Shown: positions 12,339-23,415 of the stretch, piece by piece
Position numbering within the stretch: the stretch's first letter is position 1
Layout: every line of letters begins with the position of its first letter
DNA from: Bolinopsis microptera
Lineage: Eukaryota; Ctenophora; Tentaculata; Lobata; Bolinopsidae
Length of the DNA: 64,000 nt
Direction: 5' to 3'
Assembly: GCF_026151205.1 (NCBI RefSeq)
Contig: NC_087075.1
Location: forward strand, 3,136,359 to 3,200,358
The notes under the pieces: model-generated
Seen by the model: only the letters and a program-made list of their open reading frames with translations
Database searches by the model: none
Told to the model about the DNA's origin: nothing
Made by a program: the position numbers and the translations under genes

Positions 12339-12765
12339 GTGTTAAATTCCTGGACGCCTGACTATTTGCCACTGGGCTGTTTACTCTACTCCTCAGTTAG
12401 AGAAAAATTTAACTTCCATCCCAAAAATATTACTGACCTAGCCGGTTTGCTATCCGATAAAACACTAGACCCTACAAAATTTACTGCCACAGCAAGAGCA
12501 ATCCATTCAATTCTCTCTGTGAACGAAAATTTTACAGCCTACTATAAGAGCCCAGATTTCCACTCAAATACTGGCCAATGCATAATGCTATAGGACCTCA
12601 AAAATAGTATTATAAAACATTTCTATTTTATCCCTACACATTTGTAAATAACTAGAATTGTGTAACCTTAAATTATTTCAGAATTATAACTATTATGAAT
12701 TCAATAAAATAATTATCACTTTTGTATCCTTGTATCCTTGTATCCTTTGTATCCTAGGCATTTTG
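12339..12765 (+). pseudogene. LINE ORF2 C-terminus, right part, and 3' tail
   Basis: The frame at 12339-12593 (FLSSV-like 'LLYSSVREKFNFHP', then 'ATARAIHSILSVNENF') matches the last segment of CR1/L2-like ORF2 proteins that follows the EDEIH block. A 3' region follows and ends in short tandem 'tgtatcct' units (about 12724-12757). Short-unit tails of this kind are characteristic of CR1/L2-clade LINEs. It continues the fragment at 9200-9721. Confidence 0.6.
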
Positions 12766-13327
12766 AGCGAGAAATTATCCATTTTTCATCAATATTACAC
12801 ACTTGCAATGCACAGGAGGCCCACATAATTATATTGCAAGGATATGATCAAAGATATAGAAATGTTTTATTTTTTGTGTTGACTTTATCTGAGGAAAAAT
12901 GGACTTACTGCCTTTCTAGAGAGGAATCGGTTGAAATCGATCCTGATAAAAGGCAGTAAGTCCGCAATTCCCTCAGAAAAGGCAGTAAGTCCAATGCGGA
13001 TGGGAAAATAGTTCAGTTATTCTGGAGAAAAATGGTTTTTATAGATCAGTGTTGGTGAATTTATGCTTTTAAGCATGTTTAGGACATATGACAATAATTC
13101 ATTTACACATAGATGTCAAAATTAACCCCGTTTATACGAATAAAATTACCTAAAAAACGACAATCACGTTTGTCCCATTTTCTCAAAATGACATCGATGT
13201 GACTTACTGCCTTTTCTCAGGGAACGGAAGAATACAGAGGTAACGGAAGAATACAGAGGTAACGGAAATTTTCCACTGCTACCAATATTATATAATATGA
13301 AATATCAAAAATCAAATATATACACAT

Positions 13328-13567
13328 CTACTCCATCATAGGGGCAGGGATGAGGTTATAAGAGACTTCTGAAAGTGGTTTCTCATATTTGCTGTCCATT
13401 TTTTGATTTTTCCCTCTGTACCCTCGTAGAGCAATGAGTGTGGTTCTTAACATTGCAAATCTTATTCTTGTCCTCACATGTCTTACCACATCGCAATACC
13501 TCTCTTTCCTTTTCCTGGCGATGAGGTCTGCTACTCTATTTACAAATCGCTTACATTCTTTGGACAT
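13328..13567 (-). pseudogene. Transposon-derived ORF fragment
   Basis: 79 codons with CKRFVNRVADLIARKRKERY and RFAMLRTTLIALRGYRGK. Basic, leucine-rich blocks of this style recur at the C-termini of mobile-element proteins in invertebrate genomes. I recall the style but not a specific family, and no other domain adjoins it. It lies just outside the right end of the TIR element. Treat as a probable mobile-element remnant, not a host gene. Confidence 0.4.
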
Positions 13568-13728
13568 GCCTCCAAAAGTTAAATAAATTGATCTTTATAT
13601 TATATAACATTTGTAGCGCAACGCGATTGGTGATGCACTACTGGGCGTCGCACATCAAATAACGGGGGATACTCGTAAAATATTTTGTATTTATCCCAAG
13701 ACTGTTCATGATTCCAACTGGGCACGTG

Positions 13729-14632
13729 TTATAAATCAAGAGGCTTGCATATAATGAACATATTGACACGGGTGCAGAGTTGAGTCTGTACGGAACCTAG
13801 TAGTTTCAGATCCTTGTTTAACTTGCCGTACAGCAAGGTCATCCACTACTTTAGCCCGGCGAGGCACATAACTCCCTCTACAACTCCATGACAAATGTTT
13901 CATATATACTAGCCGAGTTCACAAGAATATATCCTAGTGTTTGAGAAGAGCTCGTTAGAACTGCTTCCTTTCCCTTCAGTATCCCACAGTCTCTCGAGTT
14001 TCGTAACTGCCAGAGAACTCTCTTAAACAATTACTAGACTCGGTGATTATAAATCAAGAGACTTGCATATAATGAACATATTGACACGGGTGCAGAGTTG
14101 AGTCTGTACGGAACCTAGTAGTTTCAGATCCTTGTTTAACTTGCCGTACAGCAAGGTCATCCACTACTTTAGCCCGGCGAGGCACATAACTCCCTCTACA
14201 ACTCCATGACAAATGTTTCATATATACTAGCCGAGTTCACAAGAATATATCCTTGTGTTTGAGAAGAGCTCGTTAGAACTGCTTCCTTTCCCTTCAGTAT
14301 CCCACAGTCTCTCGAGTTTCGTAACTGCCAGAGAACTCTCTTAAACAATTACTAGACTCGGTGATTATAAATCAAGAGGCTTGCATATAATGAACATATT
14401 GACACGGGTGCAGAGTTGAGTCTGTACGGAACCTAGTAGTTTCAGATCCTTGTTTAACTTGCCGTACAGCAAGGTCATCCACTACTTTAGCCCGGCGAGG
14501 CACATAACTCCCTCTACAACTCCATGACAAATGTTTCATATATACTAGCCGAGTTCACAAGAATATATCCTTGTGTTTGAGAAGAGCTCGTTAGAACTGC
14601 TTCCTTTCCCTTCAGTATCCCACAGTCTCTCT
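13729..14632. repeat. 318-bp satellite, about 2.8 head-to-tail copies
   Basis: Units begin at 13729, 14047 and 14365 ('ttataaatcaagag') and are nearly identical. The third stops at 'cacagtctct'. Near-perfect identity points to recent tandem duplication. The unit has no long ORF and did not match 5S rRNA, U-snRNA or tRNA features that I could recognise. Confidence 0.95.
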
Positions 14633-15360
14633 ATATCATAATAAACCTACAATGTTTCTTGCAACCAAAATACAAATTCTAAACACAAAACAACCAGATT
14701 TTATTCAAAGTAAGCAGTTACAAGTTAATAACAATTTATCCTTAATTATAAATCAACAATAAAACTAAAAATATATAAATATTCGGTGATACAATAAGGA
14801 TTAGTCATAAAATAAATAAAAATTTAGATCCATGAAATGCTATTCTAACTTAATGTTTAGTATTTGATATGTAAACTGATCACTGTTTCATGTGTGACTA
14901 ATTTGCAATTTATAATTATGGTCAATATCTGGATCATCATCACTTTACTTTCAGATTCTTGCTCATATAATGTTTCCATCATTTTCAATTTGTTGCTACA
15001 TGCTATGAAAGTCAAAGTTTTTATATTTTTGGTATAGCTGTTTTATTATATAATTTATTATATATTTATATCTGGTTCTTTTGTCTTTGGGCTGAGAATT
15101 TGTATTTATTGACACGTTCAAAGTTGGGTATTTTGGTTGACGGATTGCGGATGTTACTCGTCTAAATTTCTTCGAAGTAGCGCGCGCCGCTTTCTTCTCG
15201 AAAATGGCCCGATGGCAAGTGCTACGAAGTAGCGCGCGCCGGGCCAGATCATTGACAATGGTCAAGTATTTTGGTTCACCTAACCATATTATAGGTTTAT
15301 ATAAGTAGGTATTAGTAGTATTCTATATTATATAAAAAAATTATATATAGTAGGCTATAC
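14633..15360. other. AT-rich spacer with duplicated 'cgaagtagcgcgcgccg'
   Basis: Mostly AT-rich with no gene seen. One GC-rich island carries a direct repeat of 'cgaagtagcgcgcgccg' near 15173 and 15225. Small minus-strand ORFs here have no recognisable features. Confidence 0.5.
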
Positions 15361-15369
15361 AGCTTTTTC

Positions 15370-17165
15370 CAGTCACAAAATATGATCTATGAAAATCAGT
15401 ATGGATTCCGTAAAAATCACTCTACTAGTCATGCCCTGAATTTCTCAGTGAATTATATAGAATCATGCCTTAATAAAAAGCAGCACGTGCTCGGAATATT
15501 CATTGATCTAAGCAAAGCATTCGATACCATCTCAGCTGACAAATTACTGAGTAAGCTAGATAATTACGGAATTCGAGGCAATGCCAACAAACTCATTGCT
15601 AGTTATCTCTCTAATAGATATCAATACGTCTCGGTCCTAGGAGAAGAGTCTGACAAGCTTCCAGTTCTCTTTGGAGTACCCCAGGGATCTTGTCTTGGTC
15701 CGTTACTATTTATTATTTATATCAACGACCTATATAGGGCAACTGAACTAGGCAAGTTCATTCTATTTGCTGACGATACAAATATATTTGTCGCGGATGA
15801 ATGTAAGATAAAGTTATATGAACGAGCAAACCAAATTCTCAAACTGGTACAACTGTATATGAAATGTAATCTCCTGCATATTAACATTAAGAAATGCTGT
15901 TACATTCACTTTAAACCAACGAATAGAAAAAGCAAGGTAGAACATAATGAAGAAGAACACGTACTTACTCTAAACAATGTAGTAATAAAGCAAGTCAAAA
16001 AGGTGAAGTTTCTTGGTGTTATTATTGATGATCAGCTTAAATGGGATGCTCATATACGGTCGCTCAACACAAAGCTGAAATGTGAAAGTGGGAAAATTTG
16101 TAGAATACGGCACATTATTCCAGAAAAACTCTACAAAGAACTGTACTACACACTATTTGAATCACACTTGCGATTTGGGATATCAGTATGGGGTGGCCTT
16201 AGTAACAACAGGCTTGAACCAATATTTATCACTCAGAAGAAATGTGTTAGAATACTATTTGGTAACCGAGAGGCGTACTTAGAAAAGTTTAGAACTTGTG
16301 CTAGAACACGAAGTAAAGACAAGCAAAAATTAGGAAGCGACTTCTATGAAAAACAGCACACAAAACCGCTATTTAAGAAAAATGGTTTACTAACCATACA
16401 CAGTTTGTTCAAACACACATGTTTATTAGAAATGTTCAAAATCAATAAATTAGAATCCCCAGTCCCACTCCTAAATCTATTTAACAGATCATCAAGACGT
16501 GCTGATCGATTCATCACTCCAACCCCATCCACCTCCTTCATATATCAATCGACAAAAATGTGGAACGATTGTAGAAACACTGCTAGCAATATCAACTTCT
16601 CTACATCAACGAACCTTGTGAAATCCACAATAAAAAAGGAGTTACTCGGCATGCAGTCCAGGTACGACGAAATAGATTGGTGTGAACTGAACTTCGATTC
16701 CAACGAACTGAAATTCTAATGTCTACTCAATGAAGATATGCTGAGCGCTAAAGCCGATTGAAAGTTAATGTCTAAAGTATAAAATTTCGGCGGTCACGCC
16801 GCGCATTTTGCGCGCTGTGCCGCTATTTTTGGCCCATCTTATCAGATATTATTTACAATGTACTCGCACAGTACATGCAGGGCATGCCTCAAGATCATAT
16901 TAGTGTAGGAATCATTATGTTTTCAACAATTCATTATATGTCGAATTCAGCAGTGGGTCCTCTCTTCGTCCGGTTTGTGTGTTTGTCGCCTGTCTGGACT
17001 AATTTTTAATTTTTAATTTCTAATTTGTTATTTTAATTTTAATTTTAATTTTTCAATTTTCTAAATGTGTGTTCTGCTCCGGGACTCGATTACCGTATCG
17101 GCTTTCTTGAGACTGTAAATTTGGAAAGCCAACTATGCGGGGCGCCTGCCCACCGGCACTGAAGA
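15370..17165 (+). mobile_element. 5'-truncated LINE (CR1/jockey group) with open RT fragment
   Basis: The open frame 15382-16719 (445 codons) covers most of a reverse transcriptase: NQYGFRKNHST, IDLSKAFDTISADKLLSKL, GVPQGSCLGPLLFIIYINDL, the catalytic FADD of LFADDTNIF, and KFLGVIIDDQLKWDAHI, followed by a C-terminal thumb-like region. The N-terminal part of RT and the endonuclease are missing, as expected for 5' truncation during target-primed insertion. The 3' untranslated part runs to about 17165 and includes 'gtatcggctttcttgagact', a 3'-end signature I associate with this LINE group. The RT frame has no stop, so insertion is fairly recent. Confidence 0.85.
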
Positions 17166-17300
17166 GTGATCAAAGAATTAACTAAAATTTCCTAATATAA
17201 CGATTGAATATAGAGTTGTTTAACCGGCGCGGCCATGGGTGTGTGGCCTAGCTTTGGCTGCACACCTATGACTGCGCTGTTGCTGGTGGACAGGCGCAGT
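17138..17300. other. Short imperfect inverted repeat after the LINE
   Basis: 'gcgcctgcccaccggca' (from 17142) and 'tgctggtggacaggcgc' (to 17297) are inverse with about two to three mismatches and enclose roughly 120 bp of GC-rich sequence. It could be a small MITE or a structured LINE tail. No target duplication was seen. Confidence 0.35.
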
Positions 17301-18558
17301 TTTTGTTGTGCAGTAGTGTTGCAAGAGAATAAAACCAACTTATTATGTACTAAATGGAATCAAGAATATTATTGACTATATTTGATAACGATGAATTGTA
17401 AATTTCGATCAATTTATATTTTTCGGTCTCCAATTATTGAACTGCGGAAGCTGGTTGCCTCAACAATGTTGACTATGCATGGTATGACTGAATTGTAAAA
17501 ACGTGATAATTGAACGAAAAATAAATGATGAACATGATTCAAAAACTGTAAACCACCAAATGAATTATCGCTTAAATTTAAATAAGTATTTAAACAAAAA
17601 CCACCATGTGCCGTTAAGCAGCAGGGCGCGGCTCATCTGGGCCACAGCAAATCGGCGAAAATGGGTTCGAAAAAGCCACTATTGGCACTCGAGTCCTTGA
17701 TCTTTCCGATGGTTCACTGGGGCTTTTGAGCTGCCGTCCTTCAGCTTCTGTAAACTGAAATTACTACCAATCCAAGTTGAAGCAATCAGCCGACGCGCGG
17801 CTTTTATGGTTATATATGATATGTTTAATCTGTAATAAAGATCAAAATTCAAATTTGTTTCTCTAAAATTTGTTTCTCTATATAGTAGATTTTATAGTAG
17901 CTATAGTAGATTTCTTTCAGGGGAGACAGAGGTGCGAGAAAGAAATTTTTCAATATTATAGATAGTTTAGATTTGAACTTGGAGCCACATGAAGGCCAAG
18001 GGTGATTTTCATTTTATAATGATGTGATTTTCTTTTATGTTATTTTATATAGGGTCATTGTGATATTGTGTGTAAATTATTTGAAAAAACACAGCCGCAC
18101 ATGATGGTTTATTAAAATTAAGCCATACTAGCCATTATTTCAGGATTTCCTCGGGTAAAAATCTAAAAAATTAGTCAAATGTGTCCTTTCTTGGAATAAT
18201 TTTCTGCAGTTGCATTAAATCAACTCAAAAATAATCGTATCGCGTTAAACTAAACAGGTGATATAATACTCGTAATATATTTGTTTCAAATTCAACGAGT
18301 CCAACTCGGCCCGCGTCTTGGTAGGTTATAACTATATATATAAACCTACAAGATCGCGTTTGCCTAAATAAAAAATGTTTCCTAATTTCCGAGGGCGCGG
18401 CGAGAAGTACCCATTTGATATTATATTTGTATTCTTTATCGAATTTTGAATATTGTCACTTCTTGTATGTTTTAGGTTTATAACATACCACATACCATGC
18501 CAAGAGGCGCGCTAAGTTGGACTTGTCGACGGTCTTTACTACTTGGAACATATTATTT
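17300..18558. other. Spacer without recognisable gene
   Basis: AT-rich sequence with short duplicated words (for example 'aaatttgtttctcta' twice near 17860 and 'tagtagatttt' near 17890). No coding region, RNA gene or complete mobile element could be supported. Confidence 0.4.
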
Positions 18559-18780
18559 GTCATACGTTGTATGACCCGCCGCGCACGAGTGCGCGGCTCC
18601 CCCTTTATCGTTGAAACTCTACTATAGCTATATAGTGAAACGACCGTGGGGGTCACGATGTGATACAACATACTTTGTATCACGTTGCGACCCCCACGGT
18701 CGTTTCACTATGGTGAAATCGTCCTGACGATACAGGGGGAGCCGCGCACTTCGTGCGCGGCGGGTCATACAACGTATGAC
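18559..18780. mobile_element. 222-bp near-perfect palindrome (foldback MITE)
   Basis: The left arm from 18559 (gtcatacgttgtatgac, then ccgccgcgcac) is mirrored by the right arm ending at 18780. The arms are about 105 bp with few mismatches and a very short centre around 18668. Smaller palindromes nest inside, including 'gtgcgcggc' and 'gtgatacaacatactttgt'. There is no coding capacity. Transcribed, it would fold into one long hairpin. Confidence 0.85.
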
Positions 18781-20066
18781 AAAACATACTATATATTGAT
18801 TAATATTTTATATATTTTCGAGCAAATATTTTAAGAGTATCACTCGTTGTGCGTTGACATACGTTGCATAGCCATAACACTTTTCGCACGAAGGCGACTC
18901 ATATTTAGATAAACAAGCAACATGTGCACGTACTAGACCATTGTGGCCTATGGTTCGCTTCTTTCACGTATGCATGATCCCGAAATAAAAAGAGCGCGGT
19001 GCATAGGGAGGGCACGCCTGCGCCTGGTAAGCTAGCAGTAAGATAACTAGTCGACTTACCTATTCGCGCACCTGCATTTGCAACCTGTGCGCGGCAGGCC
19101 CCGTTGAGACCCACAGCGTGGGTTTTGGGGCAACAAGCGCCATAACACGAACAAAAAGAAACGAATTATTTTAACTACAATTGACAATATCAAAGAAAGA
19201 TGTTGTACATCCAGCACCATACTGAAGTAATCAAGTAACTGTAATAATACAAAATGATGACTAAGTCATGGGGGTTTAATCATAAATGAACCCTCATCGG
19301 CTAAATAAACCCACATCGGCTCAGCGTGTACAGAAACTATAGTCACTTTTCCCGTTTTAGCTTCATGCTATTTTATAAGTTATCTTCTCATACTTGATGA
19401 GTAGTGAAATTTAGTGTCTAAGCATTAAGAACAAAGAACAAAGAACAAAGAAGCAGTTTAAAATATCTTCGACTGCTGGAATAAACAACTATCCAATCAT
19501 ATGACACAGACAAGGTTGAAGGTATAATTCGTGATAAATCGTCAGAAGATTTTATAAATTGGTACTTTTTATGTATTGTAATTTAATAGCTGAAGTATAT
19601 GAGCAAACGGTAGGACTAAAAGTTAAACATTTAATATCCCTAACAATCTAAATAAATCCGCTTAAATCTGATTTGCCATTATCAAAGTAACAGTTCACAC
19701 TCACAGTTCATTTAAGCAATATTAATAATAATTTAAGAGTTAAAAATATCAATACTTTGTAATATAATAAAATGATATTTCCTAGAGCCGGATCAGTATT
19801 TTACTTTTCAAGAAGCTTGCAGTTATTTACGGCCAACATAAACATGGAACAATGATTTCTGGGCCCATAAGATTAATATAGGCCTTTCTCTTTCCAAAAT
19901 GTTCTTAAATGCCTAAGCACGACTAGTTAATCATTTTGGCAAAGTCAATAAAGACAGGATAAAATACTGAGTTAAATTGGTAACTCCAGTTATAAAATAG
20001 AGCCAACATATAATGCCACCATAAAACTGTTAAAAATAAGTTTAGAAAACACTAAATAAGTCTCTC
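18781..20066. other. Spacer, possibly including 5' UTR of the RTE element
   Basis: No gene recognised. A 'gaacaaagaacaaagaa' short array lies near 19425. The last few hundred bases before 20067 may belong to the 5' untranslated region of the LINE, but no boundary can be set from one copy. Confidence 0.35.
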
Positions 20067-23000
20067 ATGTACGAGAATAAATCGTCCAGGAAGGTTTGTT
20101 ATCTACCCCAACTCAGTTTGAAGTGTTCCGTATATATAATCAAGGTTAAACTTCGTGTTTGCAACTCCCGTAAGAGCCGACGTAAACACTGTAAATACAG
20201 AATTCCTTCATCAGATTTGTCATTTGTAAACAGACAGTCAAGTATGTCTAATCCTGTAAATATTGTAAAGAATCCTCTCTGTATCAGTACATGGGATGTT
20301 ACTTCTCTTGTCAGTAATTCCAGTAAGATGTATCAATTAGGAAAAGGTGTTGATGATTATGGACTAGAGCTCCTTGGGGTAACTGAAACACATATGGCTG
20401 GATCAGGAACTCAGACTTTGAGCAATGGGGCTGTTTTGGTTTATTCTGGCAGGAGCGATGGAGTACGGAGAGAAGGAGTTGGTGTTGTTCTTTCCAAAAA
20501 GATGAAGAATACTCTCATATCATACACCCCTGTATCAGGACGGGTTATGACTGCCCGTTTACATAGCAAACACATCAACATTAGTGTTACAGTTGTGTAT
20601 GCTCCAACTGAGGATGCTGAAATCAGTTTAAAAGACTCATTCTACAAGGAATTGAATGATGTTCAATCGGGACTACCTGCTCATGATATAAAAATAGTTT
20701 TAGGAGATTTTAATGCTCGTGTTGGAAGGGATACTGATGCTCACCCTGGTGTTATAGGAAAACACTCATATCACACAGAATCAAATGATAACGGAAAACG
20801 GATGCTAGATTTCTGTACAATGCACCAGCTGACGATTGGAGGCACACTCTTTGAACACAAGGATATCCACAAGACAACATGGAGATCCCCAAATGGTAAC
20901 ACCGTCACTCAAATTGACCATATGTGTATTTCGACGAGATGGAGCCATTCTTTGCTTGATGTCAGGAGCATGAGAGGAGCAGATATAAATACTACTCACT
21001 ATCTGGTTAGAGGATATGTATCTATTAAACTTAAGTGTCCTCAGAAAAGAAAGAAGCGTGTAAGACAGCCTGCTTTAGAGCACCTGCGTGATAGATCTAA
21101 GAGCCAGGAATATAGTAACAGAATAGCTGAAGAGTACTATAACAACGATCAGGAGCATGGAAACTCTCCTTTAGAAGAACAGTGGAAAAATTTGAGAGAT
21201 ATAATAACTGATGTTTCATTTGAAGTTCTGGGTGAAAGGGGCCGGAAAAAGAGAACAGAACATCTCTCAAGGGATACTAAGAATCTCCTAAAAGAAAGAG
21301 GGGAGATTAAAAAGAAACCCAGCACTGCTGAGAACCGTGCTAAGTACTCGCGGATTAACGGTCTTGTTAGGCAGAACTGTAAAAGAGATGATAATGCTTG
21401 GGCTGTTAGAATAGCTGAGGAATTAGAAGATGCTGCCAAGCAGGGTCAACAAAGAGATGTTTGGCAGAAAATAAAATCCCTTACAAACAAGAGAGTAAAC
21501 AGATCTGCGGCAGTGCGGGATAAGAATGGGACGCTTATATCAGATCCCGAAGCTCAATCACATCGCTGGGCCGAATATTTTGAAGAACTCTTGACGCCAG
21601 CAGCAAATGCGGTGGATTTCTCTATATTGGATCAGGATGAACAGTTACTTTCTTTTGAATACCTTAGTAATGATGATGAACCACCGTCCTTGTTTGAAAT
21701 TGAGGAAGCTATCAAGAAGTTGAAGAACTACAAGAGTGCTGGAATTGATGAAATTTCAAATGAGCAGTTAAAGTACGGTTCTCCTGGACTTCTGCCTTGG
21801 TTAAAGGATCTTTTTGAAAATGTGTGGAAAAGTGAGGATATTCCCAATGATTGGAGAAAAGGAATAATCACCATCATCCCAAAGAAAGGGGACCTCACAT
21901 ATTGCAACAATAACAGAGGTATAACTTTACGCTCAACTATATCAAAGTTATTCCAAATTGTGTTGTTAAAAAGACTGAGTAATGGGCTTGAAAAATTACT
22001 CAGAGAGAATCAGTGTGGTTTCAGGAGAAACCGTTCTTGTATAGATCAGCTGTACTCACTTCATTGTATAATACACAATTGTATAGAATTCAACGTCCCT
22101 TTGTACATAAACTTTATTGATTTTAAAGCTGCTTTTGATTCAATCAATCGTGACTTTATTTGGAAAGCTTTTGAACATTATGGTCTTCCGACAAAATATA
22201 TCAATGTTTTCAAAGCGTTCTTTAGAGCAACTGAAAGTGCAGTTCGTGTCAATGGAGAATTGACAAGATGGTTTGATGTCGATTCGGGGACTGGACAAGG
22301 TGATGTGCAAGGGCCCCCCATTTTTAATCTTGTACTTAACTGGGGATTAGAACTTGCAGAGAAGTTTAAGAATATATCCCGTGGTTTTACACTTCAGTAC
22401 AGACAAAGTTCCAGACAACCGGAAAAATGTGTCATTGATCTTGACTATGCTGATGACATCGCAGGAATGGATGACACTGTTAAAGGACTGCAAGAAACTA
22501 CGGACAATATTGCGAAATATTGTGGGCTTGGGGGTTTAAAGATGAACGCAAAGAAAACAGAGATCATGGTCATTGGGAAAGATACATCGCAGCACCCACT
22601 CCCAGAGAATAGGACCATAGATATAACTGTCGATGGAAACTCTGCAAAGCAGGTCACTCAATTCACTTATTTAGGTGCCAAAATTACATCAGATGGCAAG
22701 ATTGATAAAGAAATAAGTGTCAGGATTGGAAAAGCAACCGGAGCTTTTAACCAACTCAACAACATTTGGAAGAATAAGAACATAAGCATTAACAACAAAG
22801 TGCGAATCTACATTGCAGCTGTTCTTACCATTCTGACCTATGGATGTGAGATATGGAACACGACTCAAGTGCAGACAAGAAGATTGGAGTCTTTCCATCA
22901 GTACTGCTTAAGAAGAATCCTGAGAGTGAGGTGGTTCCATCGAGTAAGTAATGAGGATGTTTTAAGAAGGGCATCAATAACTGCCCTTGCTGACATAATA

Positions 23001-23330
23001 ACAACAAAACGGCTGCGTTGGTTTGGACATGTCAGTAGAATGCCTGAAGATCGGTTACCCAACTATTTACTTGAATGGAAACCCAAGCATGGGAAGAGAT
23101 CAAGAGGCAGGCCTAGGAAGAGCTTAAATGATGTATTCATTGAGGATGCTGAGCAGAGATTGGATCGTAATGGACTCACGATTGATTGTATGAGAAGATT
23201 AGCTGCAGACCGAAAGGGATGGAGAAATGTTACCCGCCGAAGTTGTATAATACAAAGTAATGACGCAGTCGACGCAGACTAATCCTTTTGGATGGAGATC
23301 TCGCCATGTAACATGTATGTATGTAAACTT
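20067..23330 (+). mobile_element. RTE-type LINE with uninterrupted 1071-aa ORF
   Basis: One ORF (20067-23282) encodes an apurinic-like (EEP) endonuclease, residues about 70-315, then a reverse transcriptase, about 560-900, with FIDFKAAFDSINRDF, GTGQGDVQGPPIFN and the catalytic DYADD near residue 793. It ends in a basic tail with RWFGHVSRMPEDRLP and GKRSRGRPRKS, as in RTE elements. A short (atgt)n run at 23310-23325 is the likely 3' tail. The endonuclease looks altered: D77 stands where the family has Asn (TWDV for TWNV), and the SDH motif reads T309-T310-H311, losing its Asp. E107, D214, N216 and D284 are kept. The element abuts the TRRAP 3' end in convergent orientation. Confidence 0.9.
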
Positions 23331-23370
23331 CGTGGAAGGTTCACGAACACTGGAATTGGTGACATCACGT

Positions 23371-23376
23371 TTTATT
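23371..23376 (-). promoter_or_regulatory. TRRAP polyadenylation signal AATAAA
   Basis: On the minus strand AATAAA lies 40 bases after the TRRAP stop codon (23416-23418), a normal spacing. The RTE element ends only about 50 bases further on, so the two convergent units almost touch. Confidence 0.65.
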
Positions 23377-23415
23377 ATGATGACGTCACGTGACATTTTG
23401 ATGACGTCACACCTC

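Larger units (their letters stand above)
8603..13227. mobile_element. 4.6-kb terminal-inverted-repeat element with nested insertions
   Basis: The left end (8603-8630) reads ccgttccctgaga then aggcagtaagtcc. The right end (13201-13227) is its inverse, with one difference. Extra copies of the core 'aaggcagtaagtcc' occur near both ends: 8786-8810, 8857-8881, 12901-12917, 12941-12962 and 12968-12992, with a partial copy at 8738-8747. Such subterminal repeats are typical of transposase-binding sites in TIR DNA transposons. No transposase is visible. The middle is filled by a LINE 3' fragment that is itself interrupted. No clear target duplication was seen, so the superfamily is open. Confidence 0.75.

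Noticed and set aside
13729-14632. 5S rRNA or snRNA gene cluster
   Set aside because: No match to the conserved 5S start or to U1/U2-type motifs that I could recognise.
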